A stretch of DNA of 64,000 bases from Arabidopsis thaliana (Eukaryota > Streptophyta > Magnoliopsida > Brassicales > Brassicaceae): positions 7,626,001 through 7,690,000 of the forward strand of contig NC_003076.8 in the NCBI RefSeq assembly GCF_000001735.4, written 5' to 3'. Of this stretch, positions 16,501 to 27,540 are shown piece after piece; position 1 is the first letter of the stretch, and each line of letters begins with the position of its first letter. Made by a program: the position numbers and the translations under genes. The notes under the pieces are model-generated. The model searched no databases. It saw nothing but the letters and a program-made list of their open reading frames with translations, and was not told where the DNA came from.

Positions 16501-16945
16501 TAGTTACTACAAAAGATTAATCTAACCGCATGTATTATAAAAACACACACACCTCTATGTAGACGAGGAGCGCATTTAGGCGAGGACCGTTGTCACGAAG
16601 AAAACCGATGGCAGCCAAATCAGAGTCTAACGACGATTCTTCTCCAAGAAATGCTAAGATTGGCGCGTTGGCTTTAGCACCACCCCAGTGCGTGGAATCA
16701 ATGGCGTATCTTTGTTGAAAAGTCATGTAGCTTTCCGGTGTGAATGTGAAGTGATCGAGTGTCTGATTAAAGTAGTACATTTTAAGATTAGATTCATCTA
16801 CTTTTTGCGTTGATCCATCAGGTTCATTCTTTAGCGTTTTTGAGGAAATCCCAAGTCTAGCGATTTTGGAGTGTGCGAGGGGGATCAAATAAGATGAAGA
16901 TGTTGAAAATATAAATAGAATGAGAATTGTATATGGAAGAGACAT
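13511..16945 (-). CDS. S28 family serine carboxypeptidase (Pro-X carboxypeptidase-like)
   Basis: Nine exons: 16553-16945, 16268-16454, 15971-16104, 15687-15799, 15343-15595, 14970-15125, 13911-13990, 13763-13812 and 13511-13653. They total 1509 nt, giving 502 aa. An N-terminal signal peptide is followed by the S28 core. The nucleophile motif GGSYGG has Ser at about 190, the Asp lies in SNGLSDPYS (about 433) and the His in GSHCLD (about 458). The triad is therefore complete, and several N-glycosylation sites are present. Members cleave C-terminal residues after proline in the vacuole or apoplast; the plant substrate is unknown. The last three small exons are easy to miss: without them the Asp/His part of the triad would be lost. 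A TATA box sits about 80 bp upstream of the ATG. Confidence 0.92.
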
Positions 16946-17025
16946 TTTAGAATGAGAGTGTTTATCTTAGTAAGTTGGAGCGGTATATTCACTAAGTTGG
17001 CTTCCCAAGCTCATGCACCAGTACC

Positions 17026-17033
17026 TTTTTATA
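17026..17033 (-). promoter_or_regulatory. TATA box of the S28 peptidase gene
   Basis: On the minus strand this reads TATAAAAA, 81-88 bp upstream of the ATG at 16945. That allows a leader of about 50 nt. Confidence 0.6.
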
Positions 17034-18553
17034 GATCCCAAAAGTTGTATTTGCCCAACGAAAAAAAGATCCCAAAAGTTGTAATGCACTCACTATATTA
17101 TAAACTTATATAGTTATATGTGTGTATATTTTGATACTTATATAGGGAATGCAATCTAATATAAGTTCTATGGTTTTCAGAAAACATGTCTATTTTGAAT
17201 TTAACATCACTAAAAATTCCGAAAATTAGAAAGTCAATTAAATATTCAACAAAAACCAATTTGAAATCATACTTGTGACGAGCGATCATCTAAACTAGTC
17301 TACTTAATCGAGATCATAATCAAAGAAACGTACATGTTTTGGTCACTGCACATGGTTACCGATCTGAAGTACTCTTCCAAGCTCTTAGATATTTTGGAGC
17401 GATATTGGACTTAACTGTCACAATCATCTGACTACAAATCAACTATGGATTGTCCAACTCGGTTGTATCACAATCACAAGAGTTTTAATTGAAACAGAAT
17501 TTTCTAACATGTGGCAGTTGTTACACCATGGAATTCAAGTGGATTATTAACTTTAGAATTTTGTTGCGTAAGCTGATTTTCTTAATCTCTCAATTTTCCT
17601 AACCGGTATATTGAATCAATTTCTTCACTGACCGATCAAGCCATATTTTCCTCGGAATCGTCAATCAGTAAAAAAAAAAAAAACGAAACTTTTATTCAAT
17701 CTCAAACAAACTATGATTACTTTATCAACTAATTACACACGACATTTATATGTGCATATACAGTAGTTTTAAATTCACACGATCTAATGTTTCAAGTTAA
17801 GAATCATGGGCTTGTTTTCTCCTAAACCTTTAGAAGTTTATAAAACCCAATACGGTTGAATATTGTAGTGACCATTAACTAGTGCAAAAATAAAATTCTT
17901 TTAACTCTGAAATTTGCATTGAAAAATTATATATATGAAAGTGACTCTCTCCATATGATTGATACATCATCATTTTAGCATTTGCTATATGTCTATGTCT
18001 ATTAAATAATTAATGTAAACTCTTCAACTTCTAATTTATAGGTTAATAATACATTTATTATTTAATATTATATATTATTTAATTTTATATATTATTTTAT
18101 TTTACATATTTAATGTACTATTACTACTTTATTTTAATATTACATGATTTTTCAATAAAACCATTTTAATAGCTTTTTCATACTCGAAGATTTTTTTTTG
18201 TAATCCAAACTCAAAGTATGAGTATATAATAATTATGGATTAGTTAATGATTTAAGTAGGTTATTATCTTAAATTGATATTTATATAATAAATCACCGAA
18301 GGTGCATAATACGTACGAAGTTCCATCATCAAATTCTTAGGTTTCTAGAATCAAAGACTAACTTCTGTTAAATTGGTTTAAGATGAACGTTGTTTATAAA
18401 TTATGTGTATGATGAAATATTGAGAATGTTGTTAGAAAAAATATATTTTAATACTAAAAATAATTTCTTATTGCATTAGTGAATGATTCGATAAATAAAA
18501 TTATTTAAATTAAACGATACAAAAAAATCCGAAAAAACTGCGACAAATGATGT

Positions 18554-18762
18554 AGAACTCTGATATTTTCAGTGGATTATCTTTCTTTCTTTTCTTGTTT
18601 TTTTTTTATTTTTCTAATGAATTTGGGTAGCCTAGATATTTCTATTCATCCATCATATTTAGAACTCTGATATTTTCAGTGGATTATCTTTCTTTCTTTC
18701 TTTTTTTCCTTTTCTAATGAATTCGTGTAACCTAGCTATTTCTATCCATCCATCATATTTTT
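18554..18762. repeat. Tandem duplication, units of about 107 bp
   Basis: Unit 1 (18554-18660) and unit 2 (18661-18762) both start AGAACTCTGATATTTTCAGT and both end at CATCCATCATATTT. They differ by a few substitutions and by the length of an internal pyrimidine tract. No gene is affected. Confidence 0.8.
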
Positions 18763-21055
18763 GTACAAGTTTTCTCGTAGAGTATGATGTAGCTAGAGTG
18801 CCTGCCAGTCTGCCACCTTCTCATTCTTTCTTTCTTTTTTCCACCTTCTCATTCTTCATTTTATTTTCTAGCAGTAAATGTTTAGAGTTGTGTCAAAAAT
18901 AGAAAATAAATGGATGTTGCATTCAAGCTAAGTAACCAAGAAAAAGTGTCATATTGTGATAAAGATTGCGCATGCAAAGCGATGTGCATATATGTTCATT
19001 GCAGATTGGGCTATTGGCACCACCAATATACATGCTTGCTTCATGAAACTGCTATCATTTCTTTATTTTTTATGTATAAATTTAAATTAACCTATGTTTT
19101 CATATAATGGGTGCCTTTGGCCCAAGGACTTTCACTTTCAATTTTGTTTTCGGTTTAATAATCAAATCTTAACCTATAGTTTTTGAGAGACCATAGACCA
19201 ACTATTAGTCTATTAACTGAATCTTCATAAATTCACGGAATTATACCTAAGAAAAAGGTATTTTGAAAGAAGAAAAGCAAAAATTGTAAATCTTGGAAAA
19301 CTAACTTTCTTTAATGGCAAAGTTACATACATATCCTTATAAAATTTTAATGGTTAAAAACAAATTCTAATTCACATCTGGCTTGCCAAACTAATTCATG
19401 ATTTTTCTTTATTTTTCTGTCATAGGCTATAATGTAAAATGTACGCCATTGTCCCTTTCCTTCTAACAGGTTTTGTGTGGTAATTCAATTTAGCCTAAAC
19501 GAATATGTATTTGCCTGACAAAAACATGTGGCATATATTCATTATTACCTATAAGTGTTGTAGCCGATATATGCCTTCAACATTAAATGGAGACCTTATC
19601 AAGAATAGAAAAAAAATCGAAATGGAGAGGCCACGAATAAGTGGTGTATTTGTTCAAAAGAAGAAAAGAACAAGTGGAGTATATGTAAAGCTGTGAAATT
19701 AGAATAATGGTTGCTCAAAAAGCACTACGTTCTATTCACATAATTTTGACTTGGTATAATTGTTCTATGCAATAGGAGATTATTATTTGGAATTACCTAA
19801 TTAGAAAAACCACGACATCTACTACAATCAGAATGGTACTCTAAGGTAATTTATGCTCTGGTGCGATTCTAATAATAACAAAAAATATAAATGTATATAT
19901 ATGCAAAAAAGATTTTTACTATTAGAACCGTACCTCACTGTACAGTTCGATTTCCATTTGAAACCTTAGATATCTTATATATTCTTTAATTATAGATTTG
20001 ATTGGGGTGATAAATTTAATCTTAAACATAGTCAAACATTCAATCATATATCTTCCATTTGTTATGATTCTTACTCTATCGCGCCAGGACTGTTTGCAAT
20101 TAACGAATCCAATATCTTCGCATGTTACGGGTGCATGCAACCTATTTTCTTCAACATACATCCCTCTATTTCTAAGTAATCCATGTTCAAAAATAAAAAT
20201 CAATTTTTGCTTTAAAAAGTTACATATTTATAATTTATTATGTGTAGTTATTATTCTTTTTCGGTTTATCTCTGTAATATTATCATCTAAAGCAAAAATA
20301 AAATTATAATATTCAATTTAATAATATTTCTACAACACATTTTTTATTAAAAAAAAAATTGTTTCTTTTTCTCATATTCTTCGAGAAGGTTCAGACAAGC
20401 TAGTCTGTGTTCACATTTCACATAATTATTATGTCTCTTTCATGCCAACACTTTTAATCAGAATGAGCTATCTTTCTTTTCCAGTGAATTCACGATGCTT
20501 TGACGGTCAAAGATGATTAGTTAGGTCAAAAGACAACGAACAGATAATTATCTTTGCATTCCTAGAGTGCAAATTGTGGAAATTTCGAAAAAAATTTCTG
20601 CATATTATTGTCTCGCTCGAAAGCTGATAATCTAGAACCCGTTTGTACGACAAACTTCTCTCATTTGGGCTTCGAGCTTCCCACATTTACCTTATCTTTA
20701 ATTGGGTTTGAATTTTTTGGGGTTCCAATATAAATTTTAATTGGGCTTAAAATCAAAATATGGCCCATAAGCACCTTGTAATCTTGTCACAAATTAGTTT
20801 ATTTCACGTCGTTTGTACTTAACAGTATCTATACCAATGAAAAAATACTATATATATTCATAACTATTATACACATATTATGAATTTCATGGTGTAATTT
20901 TTTTTTTTTTAATACACAGTGTTGCTAGAGCAGTATTTGACCCCAAAAATGTATAGATGTTTAGACGATAGAAAAAATAAGTACATATAGAAATGCAATT
21001 CGTTCATGCATAACATAACAATGCAATTATTAGTGTGACAATGCAAAGTTACTAA

Positions 21056-21679
21056 TCAAATATCAGCATCACATGAACTATTTTGGGATTTGTTAGGCTG
21101 CGACAAAGAGACCGTGACATGAGAACACTTAATCTTAGCTGTACGATGTGATGACTTCCATATCCCCACTTTAAACCTAACCCTAGCCTTAACAAAAACT
21201 TCAAACCCAATCTTTCCCAACGAATTTTGAGACCTCAAATCCTTACCATTGGATTTTGAAACGGCAACGTTTTCCGCAATCAACGTTTCATCAATCTGCT
21301 TAACGTTCATCCGCGGTTGGTGAAACGGCTCCACTGTGTCGAACGCAAGCGTCTGGTCTTTGAATTTAACGAATATCTCGACGGAACTGTAGTAAACCGA
21401 GATTCTGTGGTTAGGGTTGTGCGATTGGATGGTGAATTGGAATGTAGCTGACATGTGATTGTCGTTGGTAAGGTTAAAGTTTTGAACCGAGGCGTTTTCA
21501 ACAGTGTAACGAAGTTTCTTGGGTTTGGTTTCAAGCCATGTAATGAGAAAACCTACAGCTGCCATGAAGATTAGAGTTAGTATAACGAGAAAAATGTAGC
21601 ATATAAGGCTAGGGCGGCGCAATGGCTGCGCTGGCGAAGTTTCCATCGGCATCAATTCTAGCTTGGGCTTGTGACACAT
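21056..21679 (-). CDS. LEA2 / NDR1-HIN1-like (NHL) membrane protein
   Basis: Single exon, 207 aa. A short cytosolic N-terminus rich in Pro (about 1-25) precedes one strong transmembrane helix (about 26-48, ICYIFLVILTLIFMAAVGFL). A beta-rich LEA2 domain follows, with the family-type stretch NPNHRISVYYSS at about 88-99 and several Asn-linked glycosylation sites. Proteins of this group sit in the plasma membrane with the C-terminal domain outside, and are linked to stress and defence responses. The ATG at 21679 is followed directly by the conserved layout. Length is normal for the group. No close neighbour suggests a specific role. Confidence 0.85.
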   Translation of the reverse strand: MCHKPKLELMPMETSPAQPLRRPSLICYIFLVILTLIFMAAVGFLITWLETKPKKLRYTVENASVQNFNLTNDNHMSATFQFTIQSHNPNHRISVYYSSVEIFVKFKDQTLAFDTVEPFHQPRMNVKQIDETLIAENVAVSKSNGKDLRSQNSLGKIGFEVFVKARVRFKVGIWKSSHRTAKIKCSHVTVSLSQPNKSQNSSCDADI

Positions 21680-23681
21680 TGGTTTATATGTATGTTAATG
21701 TTTGTATATATAGAGTATATACTTGTGATGCAAGATACTTGGAAAGTGCCTTGTATTCTGATGTTCTTTTCTTCAGCTGTAGAGCGATCAGAGATATATG
21801 AGTTATTTGTTATTGTCCCTTTAGAACATTTTTGTCCCATATACTTTGCTTTCCCATCGACTTTGCTTCTAGCAATTGTAAGACAACACTCAAACTGGCA
21901 AGTGGGAGTGTGGGACATGACCCTATATAATATTTTTATGTTTAAAAGCTTATTTTCAAGAAGACAGATCATTTTAGGCCTCACACCAAAGCTTATTCTT
22001 AGTGTCATTAATTAAAATTAACTTGTTACAATAGGAACAAATATCACCTGCGAAGATCTCGTCTATTTGATCATTCTTGTTCTTATTGTCATTAGTATGC
22101 ACATAAAAATTGTAGCACCTTAACATTTGTTTATAAACTAGGTTTTAACTCGTGGTATACAGTGATCGATTTTTATAATCAAAAAATTTAAATTTTAAGT
22201 TGTATATGTTTTATTAATATTGTTTATTTTGTTTAGTATTTAGTATTGTATAATTGTATTTTGATTGTAAGTTCCAAGAAATTTCACTTGTAATATATCG
22301 TCTCATATTAATATCTATCCAAATCCGTCACACTATATATCCCCGTCCAACAATATTAAACATCATTTTGTTATTCTTCTTTTAACTTATATTTCTATTT
22401 AAAAGACATCTGATTCAACTCAATTTAAAGTTTTTTTAAAATGGTTCACATAATATATATATTTTTAATTGTTATAGATCTCAGAAATTATTAATATTAT
22501 CAACTTTTTATAGAATTTATATATTAAAACTATATTACACATTTTACAAAGTTTAAAATTTTTAAAGTTCAAATATTTATAATATTTGAAACTTCATATA
22601 AGTTTGAACATAATAAATATTTTGAAATTTTTTACTATCTTTAATTTATTAAATAAATAACGTGAGTAAACTGGATAACACTTTTAATTTTGTGACAAAA
22701 AGACATTACTGATCGACGTTTCTTGTAATAAAATAAAAAATGTCTTGTTTTCATATATTTTAAGTTGATGTCTCATGCTTCTAGTCACTGTCTGAAAAAA
22801 ATTAGCCTGTTTTTATTTATATGAATTTAATAGAATCTAACGGTAATTTAATTCCTTATAAAACTCTATCATAATCGTTGTAAATTTAAAATATAAAAAT
22901 AAAATAATTTGAAAAAAATAGTAAAACATAAGCAAAAATTAAGCAAAAATATGTATATAAAATAATCATATGATTAGTAGTGGAACTCATTACCAACTTC
23001 ACTGTTAATCATATTCAAAATCTACCATATTCATCAACAATATAAACGAATAATCCATTGGTGATTCATCAACCATCTCTAGACTCTAGATTACGCATCA
23101 TTCGTTGATAATGCAAGCGAAATAAATTTATAATAGGCTAGACAGAAGATTACAAGACTTTATTCAAATCTGAATCTATTAAAAACCAAAAACTTCTTCT
23201 AACGTTAAACATTTCGATCTTGTAGATCCAAACCAATAAAGCATGTATTACTCTATTTAGTTGTTCAAATAACTGCACCTTCAACAATAATGACCCATAT
23301 TTTTATTTTTATTTTTATTTTTAATAATGATCCATATACCAACCCTATTTTCCATATAAATTAAACCACTAGGAATCACTCGAAAATAAATGATTGATAT
23401 GTCGAAGGAAGAACCACTCGAAAATAAAGGTTTTCATTCGTTGAGTAACCTTTCAAATGTAAGTTATTACAAACACGTTATTGGAAATTATTATAATTAG
23501 CATAGAATTTTTATTATATTAACAATAAATCAACTTCTTTAATTATAAAATATAATTTAAAATATAAAGAATAAAATTTAGGAGAAACTTAAATTGTTTT
23601 ATATAGTTATATCTCATTGATATGATAAATTAATATATATAATGTTTAAATTTAAAAGTTAACACAGAAAATTAATCTACA

Positions 23682-23685
<4 letters not shown>

Positions 23686-23715
<30 letters not shown>
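23686..23715. repeat. (AT)15 microsatellite
   Basis: An uninterrupted AT dinucleotide run of 30 bp; such runs are usually length-polymorphic. Confidence 0.95.
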
Positions 23716-23718
<3 letters not shown>

Positions 23719-23838
23719 TTTGTAATTTGAGTAGTTAATGCATGAACTCAAACATCAATCTTTGGTAATGCAAGTGACATGAATCTATAATAGCCTAGAC
23801 ACAAATACAAATGCTTTATTCAAATTTGAGTGAGTCCA

Positions 23839-24226
23839 TGGCGGACCCACTAAAGAAGGAAGGGGGTCACTTGACCCCCCTTAAAAATATATAAAAAACA
23901 TTTAGTCCTTTTAAAATCCTAAAGTGCCAGTATCATATTTGGTAATTCTCAAAGTGGTGACATCTCTTCTACCATGTTCGATTCTTGTAGACATAATTAT
24001 TTTTTCATTTTTTAAGTTTATATTTATTTTTCTGAAAATCACAACATATTTGGAGGATTTAAAGTAGCAATATTTGTGTTTGATACTAAATTAATAAATA
24101 TAAATTATAAATTAACAAAAAGGTTTAGTGTTTTTGTAATATTATTTTGAAATATATTATACGATATAAAAAATTTTAAAATTATTTATTTTATGACTCC
24201 AATAAAAATTATTTTTGGGTCCGTCA
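23839..24226. mobile_element. Putative small non-autonomous element with short inverted ends
   Basis: This segment of about 388 bp starts TGGCGGACCCA and ends TGGGTCCGTCA, an 11-bp inverted repeat with one mismatch. It has no long ORF. The DNA on its two sides matches an uninterrupted paralogous stretch at about 23150-23195: TTTATTCAAAT precedes the insertion and ATCTATTAAAA follows it. That supports an insertion event. About 8 bp between the match and the left end are unexplained, and I see no clear target-site duplication, so the exact left boundary and class are uncertain. Confidence 0.5.
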
Positions 24227-24510
24227 ATCTATTAAAAGCGTAAGAATATTTGAAGACAAAAATACGAAAGTTTACTATCAATTATTCTTTGATCTGACAC
24301 CGCAGTCTGTCATTATCAAAGGCAATTTCATCTACAAATTTACATGTGACAAGAAATGTTGTAGGTTTTGAAAATTGTTTTCAGTTGTGGTAGATTTTGA
24401 ATGAGAAGCGGTACATTTGCAAGATTCCCAAAAATTAAAGACTAATAAAATATATTTAATTATTGATGCTACAAATCTTCGAAACATTTTTTATGCAAAT
24501 TTACGAAGTT

Positions 24511-24562
24511 AGCCCAATAAGTTATTATACGAGTACGGCCCATTTAAGTTATCTACAGCCCA
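24511..24562. promoter_or_regulatory. Cluster of three site II (TGGGCY) motifs
   Basis: AGCCCA at 24511, GGCCCA at 24537 and AGCCCA at 24557 are spaced 20-26 bp apart and read as TGGGCT/TGGGCC on the other strand. Site II clusters bind TCP factors and are common in nuclear genes for mitochondrial and ribosomal proteins. They lie just upstream of the likely transcription start of the 69-aa gene. Confidence 0.6.
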
Positions 24563-25306
24563 ATATCAATTTCCCAGATCGTCACGTCCAAATTTGTCGG
24601 TTCATACACCTCCGCGGCTCGGTACAAATCCCAAATTCCCCAAATGATTCACTGAGTCGACTCGACCTCCTCATATCCCAAGTGAGATCTTCTTATTGTT
24701 TATCCGTTTGGTTCGTGATTATAAATTTTAAATCTTGCAAGATGTTCTCATACAGTTATCGCTACAGATTTCGTTCGAATTGTTTGGTTGAAATGTTTGG
24801 ATTATGGATTCAGGACCCTTGATTTTGCTCTTTACTTGATTAAGAACATCTCGACGGATTCTAATTGGTTTTCTTATTGTATAAATGTAGTTTTTGTCGA
24901 ATAATACTGGATTTAGGGCTTTTCGTGTATAAAAACTGTTACTTTTGGCACATCACCTGTGAGATCAATTTAAAAAACCATTGAGGTTCTGATCTATATC
25001 TGATTCTCACTTATGTCTTGATTTCACCATCTGATATTGATCAGTTTATCTGGAACTGATGTTGTAAACCATGTCTTGTCTGTGAAAAAACAAGCTCTGT
25101 GTTATGTATCTAAATGTTGACACATGAATTTCAGTGTTTCACAATGTCATAATTCTTGTTTTGTTACCTATATGCTATTAGGTGTTAGCGTCTGAGTTCA
25201 AATGATCATTTTATAACCCTTATGATGTGACACTGATTCCAATTTTGATTTTGGTTTCTCTCTAGATTTTTTTGTTTGGGTTACAAAGCCAAAACGAGAG
25301 ATTACA

Positions 25307-25603
25307 ATGGCACCATCACGTAACATCGTTGTAGCCACCGGTTTGGTTCTTTTCGCATCTGCAGGCTTAGCTTTCCCCTTTTACATGGCGTAAGCACCCT
25401 ATTCTATCTCTCAAATGTTATTTTCTCATCTTGTGGTATGACATTTGTTGTTTACTCTGTCTCATTTGGGTTGCAGATCTTCGAAACAACCAGTTATCGA
25501 TCCAACAAAACCATTACCTCCTCAAGCAACTTTTAGAGGACCTTACATAAACACAGGCTCACGCGATGTTGGACCTGATCATCGAACTTACCCAAAGAAA
25601 TGA
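25307..25603 (+). CDS. 69-aa single-helix membrane protein, conserved-looking, function unknown
   Basis: Two coding exons, 25307-25389 and 25477-25603, encode 69 aa. A non-coding first exon probably ends at 24681, with an intron to the acceptor at 25265, which is a typical leader intron. The protein has a short N-terminus, one hydrophobic helix (about 8-27, ending FPFYMA) and a polar Pro/Gly-rich tail ending HRTYPKK. It is not a secreted peptide by appearance, because no cysteine pattern and no cleavable site stand out. The three site II motifs upstream are typical of genes for mitochondrial subunits, so a small inner-membrane complex subunit is a reasonable guess but no more. I do not recognise the family. 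Confidence 0.8.
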
Positions 25604-26129
25604 TCCAATCAAGTCAAAACAATTACGCAGGTGTTTTCATTGTGAGCTTTGTATTCATAAGATAATATCGTTTTGTAGTTTGTTCTCCAATCCATTTAAG
25701 TCGTTGTCCTTCATGTAACACCAGTCCAACTTAACCATTGAATGTAACTGAAGAAACAGATTTATTCCTGCATAAGAACTTGATTTTTGATTGTCTAAAA
25801 AGTTTTGAGACTCAAAATCACATAACTTGGACAATACTTCTCAAATCAAAGCTTAGATATATACGCAATGAGAATCACTGTTTCAATTTTTTTTATCTCA
25901 GTTAAAGTGGAGCTCTTTAGATTCTAATCAAAATTAACAGATTTGAGAAATTGAGCAATGAAATTGCAATCGAACATTGGAAAATTAAGTAGATTTCATA
26001 GCCGTGCCATAAATTAAAACCCTAATTCCCATATTACATAACCCTCAAAGATACCCAAAAGCATAAACCCTATTTCACATTCCAACTACTACTACTACTT
26101 CTCCTCCATTACAAAACCACATTCCAAAT
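25604..26129. other. Convergent 3' region of the 69-aa gene and H2B
   Basis: These 526 bp between two stop codons must hold the 3' UTRs of both genes. An ACTACTACTACT run sits near 26086. Nothing else is recognised. Confidence 0.5.
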
Positions 26130-26567
26130 CTAAGAACTCGTAAACTTCGTAACCGCCTTAGTCCCTTCAGAAACAGCATGTTTCGCCAACTCTCCAGGCA
26201 ACACAAGTCTCACCGCAGTCTGAATCTCCCTAGAAGTAATCGTCGGCTTCTTGTTGTACCTCGCAAGCTTCGAAGACTCACCAGCAAGTTTCTCAAAGAT
26301 ATCATTGATGAAACTGTTCATGATTCCCATGGCTTTGCTGGAGATTCCGATATCTGGATGAACTTGCTTCAACACCTTGAAGATGTAGATCTTGTATGTC
26401 TCAACGTTCTTCTTTGATCTCTTCTTCTTCTTGTCTCCGGCGCCGGCTGGTTCCTTCGGGAGTTTCTTTCCGGCTTTTGGTTTCTTCTCTGCCGCTGCTG
26501 CTGGTTCGGCTGCCGGAGTTTTCTCTGCCGGTTTCTTCTCCGCTGGTTTCTTATCTGCCTTCGCCAT
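26130..26567 (-). CDS. HTB2: Histone H2B
   Basis: Intronless, 145 aa. The Lys/Ala/Pro-rich N-terminal tail has KKPAEK repeats, followed by the histone fold from [20 protein letters not shown] onward. The C-terminus [12 protein letters not shown] carries the conserved monoubiquitination lysine (K141 here, the counterpart of human K120). The start is the second Met of the ORF (26567), which gives the canonical [11 protein letters not shown]; the upstream Met adds only two residues. The protein pairs with H2A in the nucleosome. The symbol is assigned from memory of the Arabidopsis H2B set, whose members are nearly identical, so it is less sure than the family. Confidence 0.96.
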   Translation of the reverse strand: MAKADKKPAEKKPAEKTPAAEPAAAAEKKPKAGKKLPKEPAGAGDKKKKRSKKNVETYKIYIFKVLKQVHPDIGISSKAMGIMNSFINDIFEKLAGESSKLARYNKKPTITSREIQTAVRLVLPGELAKHAVSEGTKAVTKFTSS

Positions 26568-27540
26568 TTTCAAACTTTTCTAGGGAGTGAGTTTTTTTTG
26601 CTGTGATGGTTTTGATTTGATACTGTTATCTTCGAGAATTGTGTGTTTGTTTATATAAGAGAATAGGAAGAGATCTGATTAGTTAAGATACTGAAACGCG
26701 GATGCGTGACGTGGAGATATGAGTGCTGTTCGATGAAGGGTTTTGGTGAATGGATGGTTCAGATCTATTTTACTTTAATGCGCGAGTGATTTTAAATTTC
26801 TTTTTCGAAATATTGAAAAATTCGAATTTTCTGTTGCGCTTTTTGTTATCCGCCATAAGTTCATGAAGCGGCAAAGAGAGAAAAAGTTTTTGGCGTGGAT
26901 AGCTGACGTGGTTACTTTTGATCCGTCTACCAATGAACGGCTATGATTTTACCGTATCTACAAAGTTGGTAACAACTTTTTCCTATCTAACATTTTTATG
27001 GAAATGAAGAACTAATGCATAATTATAAGTTTTCAACTCTTTCAAAATTCTTCAAAAATAACCAACTTTTTATAGATACAAATTTTGAATTTCTCTAAAA
27101 TACAAACATTTAGTTCAGCTTAATAAGTTGGACTCATCTTAATAAGTTAATATGTAGTTGTATTTTAACAGAGTTAACGATGTTTCTTATATTTTCTTAA
27201 AATTCTGCATGATATATCAATAGATAGTTGTTGATTAATCTGAGAAGTGAGAGACGTATTAAACATAAATTTTGATTCTCACTGATTCCACATATTTCTG
27301 AGATTAGTGAAAATCTATGCATGATACCCATCAGAACCAAAATCATTTGTAACATTAACGTTAATGCACAAGTCACTATGATACAAATCTGTATATTATC
27401 TTATCTTTGTGACATTAATTTAGAGAATATAGAAACTCGTGAAAAGAAAAAGAACAAAAAAAAGAGAGGGAGTGAATGCACGTGTCATTTCTTGAGATAT
27501 CGTCTATGAAATCTCTATAGACCTCAAACTTCCTATGTTC
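26568..27540. promoter_or_regulatory. H2B promoter and 3' flank of the zinc-finger gene
   Basis: The H2B promoter occupies the left part. It has a TATA box at 26651-26657, an ACGCGGATG near 26696 resembling the histone octamer (CGCGGATC), and ACGTGG/TGACGTGG near 26707 and 26902. Replication-dependent plant histone promoters use such octamer and ACGT elements; the match here is imperfect. The right part is the flank downstream of the zinc-finger stop. Confidence 0.5.
26651..26657 (-). promoter_or_regulatory. TATA box of H2B
   Basis: TATATAA on the minus strand, 84-90 bp upstream of the H2B ATG. Confidence 0.65.

Larger units (their letters stand above)
16946..21055. other. AT-rich intergenic region with one tandem duplication
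   Basis: This 4.1-kb region lies between the S28 peptidase start and the LEA2 gene's stop. It holds the S28 promoter on the left, a duplicated 107-bp segment near 18.6 kb and long AT-rich tracts. A minus-strand open frame at 19922-20203 (93 codons) has better base composition than its surroundings, but I recognise no domain and do not call it a gene. Confidence 0.45.
21680..24510. other. AT-rich intergenic region with diverged repeats and an inserted element
   Basis: This is the upstream region of the LEA2 gene and the far upstream region of the small 69-aa gene. It holds a diverged pair of repeats (about 23105-23190 and 23758-23830 plus 24227-24240), the second interrupted by an inserted element. 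It also holds an (AT)15 microsatellite. I see no gene. Confidence 0.5.

Noticed and set aside
26178..26590. Three plus-strand ORFs opposite histone H2B
   Set aside because: They are shadows of the GC-rich H2B coding sequence on the other strand, with no start context or homology.
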